NCBI GenBank assembly: GCA_943788135.1
Contig: CALSPC010000004.1
Span: 1 to 64,000 of the forward strand
Direction: 5' to 3'
Source: an uncultured Paracoccaceae bacterium
GTDB lineage: Bacteria > Bacteroidota > Bacteroidia > Flavobacteriales > Flavobacteriaceae
Length of the DNA stretch: 64,000 nucleotides
Positions within the stretch are counted from its first letter, which is position 1, and the number at the start of each line of letters is the position of its first letter. Made by a program: the position numbers and the translations under genes. Below the pieces are notes generated by a model. The model saw nothing but the letters and a program-made list of their open reading frames with translations, had not been told where the DNA came from and did not search any database. Below are positions 57,580-64,000 of this stretch, piece by piece.

Positions 57580-58101
57580 TTATCCCTCTTTTTGAGATAA
57601 CGTTTGTAGGATACCTGATAATTTGCCACCACTCGATTGAAGTGCTGAAACAACGTTCTTAGCAGGCGATTGTAATAATCCAATGATATCTCCAATAAGT
57701 TCTTCTTTAGACTTAATGTCAACTAACATATCCAATTGATCGTCACCAATGTAAACTGCTTGTTCGATAAAAGCACCTTTAAGGAAAGGTTTGTCTGACT
57801 TTTTTCTAAAAGCTTTGATTACTTTTGCTGGTGCGTTTCCAGTTTCAGAATACATCACGGAAGTATTACCTTTTAAAATAGATGGTAAATCTCCGAAATC
57901 TTTATCTGAAGCTTCCATTGCTTTTTCAAGCAAGGTGTTCTTTACTACAGCTAATTTTATGTTTGCTTTAAAACAAGCACGTCGTAATGCTGAAGTTGTT
58001 CCTGCGTTTAACCCAGAAATATCGGTTAAATATAAATTTGAATTCTCAGCTAATTCTGTAGTTAACGCTTCGATTACTTTTGATTTTTCTTCTCTTGTCA
58101 T
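57580..58101 (-). CDS. rplJ: 50S ribosomal protein L10
   Basis: 173 residues (MTREEKSKVIEALTTEL, YLTDISGLNAG, VVKNTLLEKAME). It holds the L7/L12 dimers to the stalk base. It begins 11 nt after the rplA stop, leaving no room for the long L10-binding leader seen upstream of rplJ in E. coli. Confidence 0.95.
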   Translation of the reverse strand: MTREEKSKVIEALTTELAENSNLYLTDISGLNAGTTSALRRACFKANIKLAVVKNTLLEKAMEASDKDFGDLPSILKGNTSVMYSETGNAPAKVIKAFRKKSDKPFLKGAFIEQAVYIGDDQLDMLVDIKSKEELIGDIIGLLQSPAKNVVSALQSSGGKLSGILQTLSQKEG

Positions 58102-58112
58102 AATAAAATTGT

Positions 58113-58805
58113 TTAACTACTCACTTTTGAATCCACAGCAATACTAGGGCTCATTGTACTTGACATGAATATGCTTTTGACATAAACGCCTTTTGCTGAT
58201 GTTGGTTTTAACTTCATAATAGTTGATAATAGCTCTTGAGCATTATCTTGAATTTTCTCTGCAGAAAACGATGTTTTTCCTATCGCTGCATGTACAATTC
58301 CTGTTTTATCAACTTTAAAATCAATTTTTCCTGCTTTGACTTCTGTTACTGCTTTAGCAACATCCATTGTTACAGTTCCTGTCTTTGGGTTAGGCATTAA
58401 ACCACGTGGGCCTAATACACGACCTAATGGTCCTAATTTCCCCATAACACTTGGCATAGTTATGATAACGTCAACGTCTGTCCAACCGCCCTTGATCTTC
58501 TCAAGGTATTCGTCTAGTCCAACGTAATCAGCACCTGCGTCTGTAGCTTCCTGAGCTTTATCAGGAGTAACTAAGGCGAGTACTTTCATATCTTTACCTG
58601 TTCCATGCGGAAGTGATACTATACCTCTTACCATTTGATTCGCTTTTCTAGGATCTACTCCTAAACGTATTGCTAAATCAACGGATGCATCAAACTTTGT
58701 GTTTGTAATGTCTTTTACTAAAACTGAAGCCTCTTGAAGACTGTAGATTTTACTCTTATCAATTTTAGCAACTGCTTCCTTTTGCTTTTTTGTTAATCTT
58801 GCCAT
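58113..58805 (-). CDS. rplA: 50S ribosomal protein L1
   Basis: 230 residues ([36 protein letters not shown]). It binds 23S rRNA at the L1 stalk near the E site. It follows rplK by 15 nt. Confidence 0.96.
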   Translation of the reverse strand: MARLTKKQKEAVAKIDKSKIYSLQEASVLVKDITNTKFDASVDLAIRLGVDPRKANQMVRGIVSLPHGTGKDMKVLALVTPDKAQEATDAGADYVGLDEYLEKIKGGWTDVDVIITMPSVMGKLGPLGRVLGPRGLMPNPKTGTVTMDVAKAVTEVKAGKIDFKVDKTGIVHAAIGKTSFSAEKIQDNAQELLSTIMKLKPTSAKGVYVKSIFMSSTMSPSIAVDSKVSS

Positions 58806-58820
58806 TTCAAATATTTTTGA

Positions 58821-59261
58821 TTAATTGGGTGCTTCACCACCTTTAACAGTTATACCCATTGATCTGGCTGTTCCTGCTACCATTTTCATAGCAGACCCAA
58901 CAGTAAATGCATTTAAATCTACCATTTTGTCTTCAGCAATAGCTTTTACTTGATCCCAAGTTACTTTTGCTACTTTCTTTCTATTTGGTTCGCCAGAACC
59001 TTTTTTTACTTTGGCCGCTTCTAATAATTGTACTGCAGCTGGTGGTGTTTTGATTACAAAGTCAAACGATTTGTCTTTGTAAACAGAAATAACCACTGGT
59101 AATACTTTACCAGGTTTATCTTGAGTTCTAGCATTAAATTGCTTACAGAACTCCATGATATTAACTCCAGCAGCACCTAAAGCGGGTCCAACCGGTGGCG
59201 ACGGATTCGCTGCACCTCCCCTTACTTGTAGTTTGACTACTTTACCTAATTCTTTTGCCAT
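58821..59261 (-). CDS. rplK: 50S ribosomal protein L11
   Basis: 146 residues ([43 protein letters not shown]). It binds the GTPase-associated centre of 23S rRNA together with the L10 stalk. It follows nusG by 75 nt. Confidence 0.96.
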   Translation of the reverse strand: MAKELGKVVKLQVRGGAANPSPPVGPALGAAGVNIMEFCKQFNARTQDKPGKVLPVVISVYKDKSFDFVIKTPPAAVQLLEAAKVKKGSGEPNRKKVAKVTWDQVKAIAEDKMVDLNAFTVGSAMKMVAGTARSMGITVKGGEAPN

Positions 59262-59336
59262 TTTTAAATTTTAGTGTGATTCGTTTTTATAAATTGGAAG
59301 CTATAAACTCGAATCTTAATATTTGTGTAACAATTA

Positions 59337-59909
59337 TTAAATTTTATCTACTTGCATATAGCTTAATTCTAGTGGTGTTTTTCTTCCAAAAATCTTCACC
59401 ATAACTTCAAGCTTGCGTTTTTCTTCATTAATATTTTCTACAGTACCATCGAATCCATTAAATGGACCATCAATAACTTTTACTGTTTCTCCTTTAACAA
59501 AAGGAATTGCTACGTTTTGGTCAGCCTCTAACGACAGCTCATCAACTTTACCTAGCATACGATTTACTTCAGATTGTCGTAATGGCACGGGCTCACCACC
59601 TTTAGTTTCTCCTAAAAACCCAATCACATTTGTGATGGACTTTATAATGTGAGGAATCTCACCACTAAGGTTAGCTTGCACCATTATGTATCCAGGAAAA
59701 TAAACTTTTTCCTTCTGAACCTTTTTTCCTTTTCTAATTTGAATCACTTTCTCAGTAGGTACCAACACCTGATCAACAAAATCTTCTAAACCTAAACGTG
59801 AAATTTCACTCTCGATGTAGGCTTTAATTTTGTTTTCCTGGCCACTTACTGCACGAACAACATACCACTTTTTTTCCGCTTTGGTTTCTTCCACTTTAGT
59901 CTCTTCCAT
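59337..59909 (-). CDS. nusG: Transcription termination/antitermination protein NusG
   Basis: 190 residues: an acidic N-terminal start, NGN domain (KKWYVVRAVSGQENKIKAYIE) and C-terminal KOW domain (VKVIDGPFNGFDGTVENINEEKRKLEVMVKIFGR). It binds RNA polymerase and couples transcription with translation or Rho. It follows secE by 11 nt. Confidence 0.95.
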   Translation of the reverse strand: MEETKVEETKAEKKWYVVRAVSGQENKIKAYIESEISRLGLEDFVDQVLVPTEKVIQIRKGKKVQKEKVYFPGYIMVQANLSGEIPHIIKSITNVIGFLGETKGGEPVPLRQSEVNRMLGKVDELSLEADQNVAIPFVKGETVKVIDGPFNGFDGTVENINEEKRKLEVMVKIFGRKTPLELSYMQVDKI

Positions 59910-59920
59910 CGGTATGTATA

Positions 59921-60115
59921 TTATTTGATCCAGTTAAAATATTCTTCAATAACACGTGCAAAAACAGTATCTACACCCCATATAGCCAAAGAAAATACAA
60001 TTGAAAAAACCGCCACAAGCACTGTTAGACTTTGTCCTTCAGCCCATGTTGGCCAACTTACATTGTTTTTAAGTTCTCCAAATGATTCTTTTACATATTC
60101 TACTATACCTGCCAT
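59921..60115 (-). CDS. secE: Preprotein translocase subunit SecE
   Basis: 64 residues, one-helix SecE form: amphipathic YVKESFGELKNNVSWPTWAEG followed by one membrane helix (about 29-51). It clamps SecY in the inner-membrane translocon. It lies between tRNA-Trp and nusG, the usual order. Confidence 0.94.
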   Translation of the reverse strand: MAGIVEYVKESFGELKNNVSWPTWAEGQSLTVLVAVFSIVFSLAIWGVDTVFARVIEEYFNWIK

Positions 60116-60191
60116 TGTCTTATAATTTTATTTAATTTGAGTCTGCTTATTAATAGGTTTCTCTGTTGTATTCGCTTCTCCAATTATTTAG

Positions 60192-60264
60192 CACGGGTTG
60201 AGAGACTCGAACTCCCGACACCTGGTTTTGGAGACCAGTGCTCTACCAACTGAGCTAAACCCGT
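60192..60264 (-). tRNA. tRNA-Trp (anticodon CCA)
   Basis: Acceptor ACGGGTT/AACCCGT, anticodon stem CTGGT/ACCAG with loop CTCCAAA (CCA), T arm GGGAG/CTCTC, discriminator G. It lies between tuf and secE in the superoperon. Confidence 0.95.
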
Positions 60265-60275
60265 AAATACACGTT

Positions 60276-60303
60276 AAGGTATCTCGATAAATCGAGACAC
60301 CTT
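60276..60303. promoter_or_regulatory. Hairpin between tuf and tRNA-Trp
   Basis: AAGGT-A-TCTCGAT pairs with ATCGAGA-C-ACCTT around a two-base loop. No T-run follows on the minus strand, so it is more likely a processing or stability element of the tuf mRNA end than a terminator. On the plus strand TTTT follows, but no gene uses it. Confidence 0.5.
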
Positions 60304-60325
60304 TTCATGTATTGTGATAATAGTA

Positions 60326-61513
60326 TTAGTCTAAAACCTCAGTTACTTGACCTGCACCTACAGTTCTACCACCTTCACGAATCGCGAAACGAAGTCCAAC
60401 ATGCATTGCAATTGGCTGAATTAAATCAACCTCAATTGTCAAGTTATCTCCTGGCATTACCATTTCTACTCCTGATGGTAAAGCAATATTTCCAGTAACA
60501 TCTGTCGTACGCACATAAAACTGTGGACGGTAGTTTGTATGGAATGGAGTATGACGTCCACCTTCTTCTTTTTTAAGGATATAAACCTCAGCTTTAAATT
60601 TAGCATGTGGTGTTACTGATCCAGGCTTAGTAATTACCATACCTCTAGAAATCTGAGACTTTTCAATACCTCTTAATAAGATACCTGCATTATCTCCAGC
60701 TTCACCTCTATCTAATATTTGACGGAACATTTCAATTCCTGTAATCGTAGAGCTTAATTTTTCTGCACCCATTCCGATAATCTCTACAGGATCTCCTGTG
60801 TTTGCGATTCCCGTTTCAATTCTACCTGTAGCAACTGTACCACGACCAGTAATTGAGAATACATCTTCGATTGGCATTAAGAAATCTTTGTCAACGTCAC
60901 GCTTTGGTAATTCAATCCATGCATCAACTGCTTCCATAAGCTCTAATACAGTGTCAACCCACTTTTTCTCTCCGTTAAGAGCACCAAGTGCAGATCCTGA
61001 TACTACAGGTCCATTGTCACCATCATAATCGTAAAAGTTTAATAAATCTCTTACTTCCATGTCAACAAGCTCTAAAAGCTCTTCATCGTCAACCATGTCA
61101 ACTTTGTTTAAGAATACAACAATTCTTGGGATACCTACTTGGCGTCCTAAAAGAATGTGCTCACGTGTTTGTGGCATTGGACCATCTGTAGCAGCTACTA
61201 CTAAGATAGCACCATCCATTTGTGCAGCACCTGTAACCATGTTCTTTACGTAATCCGCGTGACCTGGACAGTCAACGTGAGCGTAATGACGATTATTAGT
61301 TGCATATTCTACGTGAGAAGTATTAATTGTTATACCTCTTTCTTTTTCTTCCGGAGCGTTATCAATCTGATCGAATGATCTTGCTTCAGAATAACCTGCA
61401 TCAGCTAATACTTTAGTAATAGCAGCAGTTAAAGTTGTTTTACCGTGATCTACGTGTCCAATAGTACCAATGTTTAAGTGTGGTTTTGAACGATCGAAAG
61501 TTGCCTTTGCCAT
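60326..61513 (-). CDS. tuf: Elongation factor Tu
   Basis: 395 residues. GTPase motifs GHVDHGKT (19-26), [17 protein letters not shown] and SALGALNG are intact, as is the Lys-Pro-His-rich domain II/III. It brings aminoacyl-tRNA to the ribosome. Four tRNA genes lie just upstream and one just downstream on the same strand. Only one tuf is visible in the window. Confidence 0.97.
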   Translation of the reverse strand: MAKATFDRSKPHLNIGTIGHVDHGKTTLTAAITKVLADAGYSEARSFDQIDNAPEEKERGITINTSHVEYATNNRHYAHVDCPGHADYVKNMVTGAAQMDGAILVVAATDGPMPQTREHILLGRQVGIPRIVVFLNKVDMVDDEELLELVDMEVRDLLNFYDYDGDNGPVVSGSALGALNGEKKWVDTVLELMEAVDAWIELPKRDVDKDFLMPIEDVFSITGRGTVATGRIETGIANTGDPVEIIGMGAEKLSSTITGIEMFRQILDRGEAGDNAGILLRGIEKSQISRGMVITKPGSVTPHAKFKAEVYILKKEEGGRHTPFHTNYRPQFYVRTTDVTGNIALPSGVEMVMPGDNLTIEVDLIQPIAMHVGLRFAIREGGRTVGAGQVTEVLD

Positions 61514-61587
61514 GTTTTAAAATTTATTCTTAGTTATATTAATATTAGTAATCTTACTTGTATTCAATTTTATCTGATCAAAAAAAG

Positions 61588-61659
61588 AGCCAATGACGGG
61601 ATTTGAACCCGTGGCCTCTTCCTTACCAAGGAAACGCTCTACCCCTGAGCTACACCGGC
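61588..61659 (-). tRNA. tRNA-Thr (anticodon GGT)
   Basis: Acceptor GCCGGTG/CATTGGC, anticodon stem TTTCC/GGAAG-type pairing with loop TTGGTAA (anticodon GGT), T arm ACGGG/CCCGT, discriminator T. Last tRNA before tuf. Confidence 0.94.
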
Positions 61660-61669
61660 CAAAAAATTG

Positions 61670-61742
61670 AGCGAGAGACCGGGTTCGAACCGGCGACATT
61701 CAGCTTGGAAGGCTGACGCTCTACCAACTGAGCTACTCTCGC
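61670..61742 (-). tRNA. tRNA-Gly (anticodon TCC)
   Basis: Acceptor GCGAGAG/CTCTCGC, anticodon stem TCAGC/GCTGA with loop CTTCCAA (TCC), T arm GCCGG/CCGGT-type, discriminator T. Confidence 0.94.
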
Positions 61743-61770
61743 AATTTAATTTAATCCATCAATTTAAATG

Positions 61771-61852
<82 letters not shown>

Positions 61853-61889
61853 TCAATTTAAATTATATTTCACTCTTTTAAAGAACTTG

Positions 61890-61963
61890 AGCCGATGGAG
61901 GGACTCGAACCCACGACCTGCTGATTACAAATCAGCTGCTCTAGCCAGCTGAGCTACATCGGC
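61890..61963 (-). tRNA. tRNA-Thr (anticodon TGT)
   Basis: Acceptor GCCGATG/CATCGGC, anticodon stem GCTGA/TCAGC with loop TTTGTAA (TGT), discriminator T. First gene of the tRNA-tuf-ribosomal-rpoBC operon. Confidence 0.94.
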
Positions 61964-61987
61964 TTTTTTTCAGTACAATTAGGCACT

Positions 61988-62013
61988 AAAAAAGCCCGCT
62001 ATTTCTAACGGAC
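61988..62013 (-). terminator. Terminator of hpf, overlapping the next operon's start site
   Basis: On the minus strand GTCCGTTA (62013-62006), loop GAAA, TAGCGGGC (62001-61994) form an 8-bp stem with two G-T wobbles, followed by TTTTTT (61993-61988). It ends the xerC-hpf transcript. Its first base is only three bases after the -7 element of the tRNA-tuf promoter. Confidence 0.8.
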
Positions 62014-62015
62014 TG

Positions 62016-62046
62016 CAAATGTATATATATTTTTCTTGTTTCAAAA
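62016..62046 (-). promoter_or_regulatory. Bacteroidota-type promoter of the tRNA-tuf operon
   Basis: TTTTG (62046-62042), an 18-nt spacer and TACATTTG (62023-62016) on the minus strand, close to the consensus. The start site should be near 62009-62012, inside the left arm of the hpf terminator. Confidence 0.75.
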
Positions 62047-62063
62047 CATTTTTTGTAAAATTT

Positions 62064-62366
62064 TCATGAAAATTGACGTAATTTTTCTTTTCGCTTTTTT
62101 AACTGCCTTTCTAAAGACCGTACTGCTACGTCTAAGCCCTCTTCAAAAGTCTTAGAAACCTTCTTCATTACGATAACGTCACCTGGTATTGACAGCTGAA
62201 TTTCTACTATTTTATTTTCCTTTTCTGAGGTGTTTTCGACTTTCAAATAAACATTAGATTTTATAATTTTATCAAAAAACAAATCTAATTTGTCCATTCG
62301 CTTTTGAATAAAGTCGATTAATTTTTGATCGGCATTGAAATTTACGGATTGTGTAAGTACTTTCAT
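62064..62366 (-). CDS. hpf: Ribosome hibernation-promoting factor (short HPF/RaiA type)
   Basis: 100 residues, the short HPF form: alternating beta/alpha (VLTQSVNFNADQKLIDFIQKRMDKL, KENKIVEIQLSIPGDV) and a basic tail. It binds the 30S decoding region in stationary phase. It follows the xerC-like gene by 30 nt and ends at the 61988-62013 terminator. Confidence 0.9.
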   Translation of the reverse strand: MKVLTQSVNFNADQKLIDFIQKRMDKLDLFFDKIIKSNVYLKVENTSEKENKIVEIQLSIPGDVIVMKKVSKTFEEGLDVAVRSLERQLKKRKEKLRQFS

Positions 62367-62396
62367 ATTAGTGTATTATTAGGTTAGATGTATTAA

Positions 62397-63284
62397 TTAG
62401 GACAAGGTCCTAGGGTGTGATTTTTCATATACTTTTTTGAGTTCGGCAACACTATTATGTGTATAAACTTGAGTCGCCGCCAAGCTCGAATGTCCTAAAA
62501 GTTCCTTCACAGCATTCAAATCGGCCCCATTACTTAAAAGATGGGTAGCAAAAGAATGTCTTAGGATATGAGGGCTTTTCTTTACTTTTGTGGAAATCGT
62601 GTCAAAATAGCCTGTAATTATTCTGTAAACTAACATCTCATAGATCTTAGTTCCTTTCTTAGTTAGAAAAAGAACATGTGGATCTCTTATCGTTTCAAGA
62701 TTTAGACGCGCACTAAGATACGCTTGAAATGTAAGTATTACAGATGGCAGCAAAGGTATTATCCGTTCTTTATTTCGCTTGCCTACGACTTTGATCTGTC
62801 CTTGAGACAAATCTACAGCCTCTAATTGTAATTGAACCAGTTCGATGCGACGCATACCAGTTGAATAAAAAAGTTCTACTATAAGTTTATCACGCAAGCC
62901 TTCAAAAGTATTTGTAGGAATACTTTTCAGCACATTACTGATTTCTACTTCCGAAAAAGGGATTTGAATTTTTTTACTCACCTTCAGAGCTTTATGTTTT
63001 GCTAAAGGGTTTATTTTTATACTTTCTGTTTTGAGCAAAAACTTGTAGTAACTATTTAAAGAGGATAGCTTCCGATTAATGGTTCGATTTGAAATATTTG
63101 AATCGACAAGCTGAACAATCCAACTCCGTATTTGAGAATAATTTGCTTGTGAAATCTGCGCATCAGAATAATCGGACAATAGAAAAGACCGAAACGCTTC
63201 TAAATCTTTCTGATAAGCCACTATTGTATTTGGAGAATATTTTTTCTCTAGCAGTAGATAATCAATGAAGTTCTGTAAAGGCAT
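62397..63284 (-). CDS. xerC: XerC/XerD-type tyrosine recombinase
   Basis: 295 residues from ATG 63284; an ATG 30 nt upstream (63314) is possible, but the family starts near MPLQNFIDYLLLEK. Core-binding domain 1-95, catalytic domain with Arg145 (STGMRRIELV), HxLRH at 239-243 with Arg242, the second active-site His in GADLNAVKELLGHSS, and nucleophile Tyr274 (TQVYTHN). It should act on the chromosomal dif site in dimer resolution; whether it is XerC or XerD is not settled. Upstream of hpf. Confidence 0.88.
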   Translation of the reverse strand: MPLQNFIDYLLLEKKYSPNTIVAYQKDLEAFRSFLLSDYSDAQISQANYSQIRSWIVQLVDSNISNRTINRKLSSLNSYYKFLLKTESIKINPLAKHKALKVSKKIQIPFSEVEISNVLKSIPTNTFEGLRDKLIVELFYSTGMRRIELVQLQLEAVDLSQGQIKVVGKRNKERIIPLLPSVILTFQAYLSARLNLETIRDPHVLFLTKKGTKIYEMLVYRIITGYFDTISTKVKKSPHILRHSFATHLLSNGADLNAVKELLGHSSLAATQVYTHNSVAELKKVYEKSHPRTLS

Positions 63285-63325
63285 TCGGTTTGGTTTCACT
63301 ACTCCAATATACATAAAATATTATA

Positions 63326-63364
63326 ATATTCCCAATAAAAACTAGCACTTTCTATTGGGAATAT
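63326..63364. repeat. 12-bp perfect inverted repeat upstream of xerC
   Basis: ATATTCCCAATA (63326-63337) and TATTGGGAATAT (63353-63364) are exact inverses around 15 nt. There is no T-run after it on either strand. It lies in the 70 nt between the small membrane gene and xerC, where it could be an operator or a stabilising RNA hairpin. Confidence 0.55.
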
Positions 63365-63385
63365 ATCATAATCCTAAGTGCTTAT

Positions 63386-63769
63386 TTATGCTTTAAATCT
63401 ACCTATAACAGCCGCAATCACACCACCCATTATAGCGGCAGATGCTGTATCAATAGCTACTGGAATTATAAAATCAATGTTTAGAGCTGCAGACGATGAA
63501 GCTTGCATAAAAAAGTTCGTACTCAATGTCAAAAGAAGTCCAATAAAAAATCCTGCTTTGAGACCAGTACCAAAGACACTTATTTGCGCCCAACGGTTAT
63601 AAATTAATGCAAAGGTAAATGCATAAAAGACGCAGCCAAGTAGGATGTATAGCATGCATTGTTCTTGAGGATAAATGTCCGTAAAAAGAATGCCGTAAAA
63701 AAGCCATCCAAGAAGAAAAGAAACAATACTTCCTACGATTCCTGATACTAAAAAAGATTTTGTGTTCAT
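63386..63769 (-). CDS. Small four-helix membrane protein of unknown function
   Basis: 127 residues from ATG 63769. A frame opens earlier at a TTG, but ATG gives the natural start MNTKSFLVSGIVGS. Four hydrophobic segments of about 20 residues (near 7-30, 37-58, 66-86 and 100-125) show an integral membrane protein. A single long conserved domain is not recognised. It lies between rpsU and xerC on the same strand. Confidence 0.8.
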   Translation of the reverse strand: MNTKSFLVSGIVGSIVSFLLGWLFYGILFTDIYPQEQCMLYILLGCVFYAFTFALIYNRWAQISVFGTGLKAGFFIGLLLTLSTNFFMQASSSAALNIDFIIPVAIDTASAAIMGGVIAAVIGRFKA

Positions 63770-63870
63770 AATAATATTATTTAGGGTTAGATTCAAAATT
63801 AATAAAAAAATTGACTTGACCAAGTTTTTTTATCACATAACTTACTAAACACTAAACTGTTATAAACAAC

Positions 63871-63898
63871 AAAAGCACCTTATAAATAAGATGCTTTT
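63871..63898 (-). terminator. Terminator of rpsU
   Basis: AAAAGCATCTTA (minus strand, 63898-63887) pairs with TAAGGTGCTTTT (63882-63871, one wobble) around a four-base loop, followed by GTTGTTT. It lies 21 nt past the rpsU stop. Arms carry A and T runs, so it may also act on the other strand. Confidence 0.8.
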
Positions 63899-63919
63899 AC
63901 TATGTATTGATGTAGAAAA

Positions 63920-64000
63920 CTACAAGTTCTCTGCGTCTCTTAAGCCTTGAATGTATTGTGCTTTTTGAATTTGCGCTCTACGTTTCACAGAGGGCTTTAT
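63920..64000 (-). CDS. rpsU: 30S ribosomal protein S21, C-terminal part (cut by window edge)
   Basis: The visible 26 residues, IKPSVKRRAQIQKAQYIQG then LRDAENL, are the C-terminal end of S21, with a basic helix that contacts 16S rRNA. The gene enters from the right edge and ends with TAG at 63922-63920; a terminator follows. Confidence 0.88.
   Translation of the reverse strand: MKPSVKRRAQIQKAQYIQGLRDAENL

Noticed and set aside
58102-58112. L10-binding leader before rplJ
   Set aside because: Only 11 nt separate rplA and rplJ, too short for the known leader folds.
63326-63364. Inverted repeat near xerC as the dif site
   Set aside because: It does not resemble dif (two 11-bp half-sites around a 6-8-bp centre); the 15-nt gap is too long.

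Overview
The window is chromosomal DNA from a member of the Bacteroidota, most likely family Flavobacteriaceae. The grounds are low GC, Bacteroidota-type promoters (TTTG, 18-20 nt, TAnnTTTG), a PorD/DUF4835 type IX secretion gene and a type IX sorting domain, a bacillithiol-linked YtxJ, the Bacteroidota-type omega subunit, and families such as DUF5686, DUF3467 and DUF6913. Nearly all of it is core housekeeping sequence. I do not name a genus.

Layout. 1-566: edge of an integrated element (5' part of an Arm-type tyrosine integrase, a set of GTGAAACA repeats) next to the 3' end of a four-tRNA operon (Ser, Pro, Pro, Arg; 493-943) that has its own promoter and terminator. 1-24.5 kb: a PgpH-like c-di-AMP hydrolase, thiolase and NlpC/P60 hydrolase, a TPR protein and gyrA, the two Hsp100 unfoldases clpC and clpB flanking hutH, a TlpA lipoprotein and ytxJ, then smpB, a DUF5686 outer-membrane protein and pcm, and an unusual secreted pair (21.76-24.52 kb). 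24.8-31.8 kb: a forward run of Gfo/Idh/MocA oxidoreductase, 3-hydroxybutyryl-CoA dehydrogenase, DUF1015, yggS, exonuclease/GIY-YIG, K+ channel and miaA, with several lesions in the middle. 31.8-44.2 kb: mostly reverse-strand housekeeping genes (RprXY-like two-component pair, coaE, YbbR protein, glycosyltransferase, fabI, recN, porD, coaBC, rpoZ, bamD, dapA, DUF6913). 44.2-48.5 kb: a split 5'-nucleotidase pair, prfC and a SIMPL protein. 48.5-62 kb: the translation/transcription superoperon read on the minus strand as tRNA-Thr, Tyr, Gly, Thr, tuf, tRNA-Trp, secE, nusG, rplK, rplA, rplJ, rplL, rpoB, rpoC, DUF3467. 62-64 kb: hpf, xerC-like recombinase, a small membrane protein and the 3' end of rpsU.

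The least ordinary region is 21.76-24.66 kb. A secreted protein with a type IX sorting domain stranded in the middle of the chain runs straight into an S74/tail-fibre-like protein; it is followed by a 1-nt-overlapping, frameshifted small secreted gene and preceded by a TACATTTG promoter with three 20-bp tandem repeats directly upstream. The repeat core resembles LytTR-type binding sites. Other points worth attention: a compact set of lesions at 28.4-29.4 kb (yggS frameshift, ATT where a start codon should be, exonuclease frameshift); a terminator hairpin that begins three bases after the -7 element of the tRNA-tuf promoter; and a long hairpin between rplL and rpoB. I saw no CRISPR array, insertion sequence or defence system. 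The two systems closest to being undescribed are the repeat-controlled fusion locus and the overlapping promoter/terminator; both are inferences from sequence.
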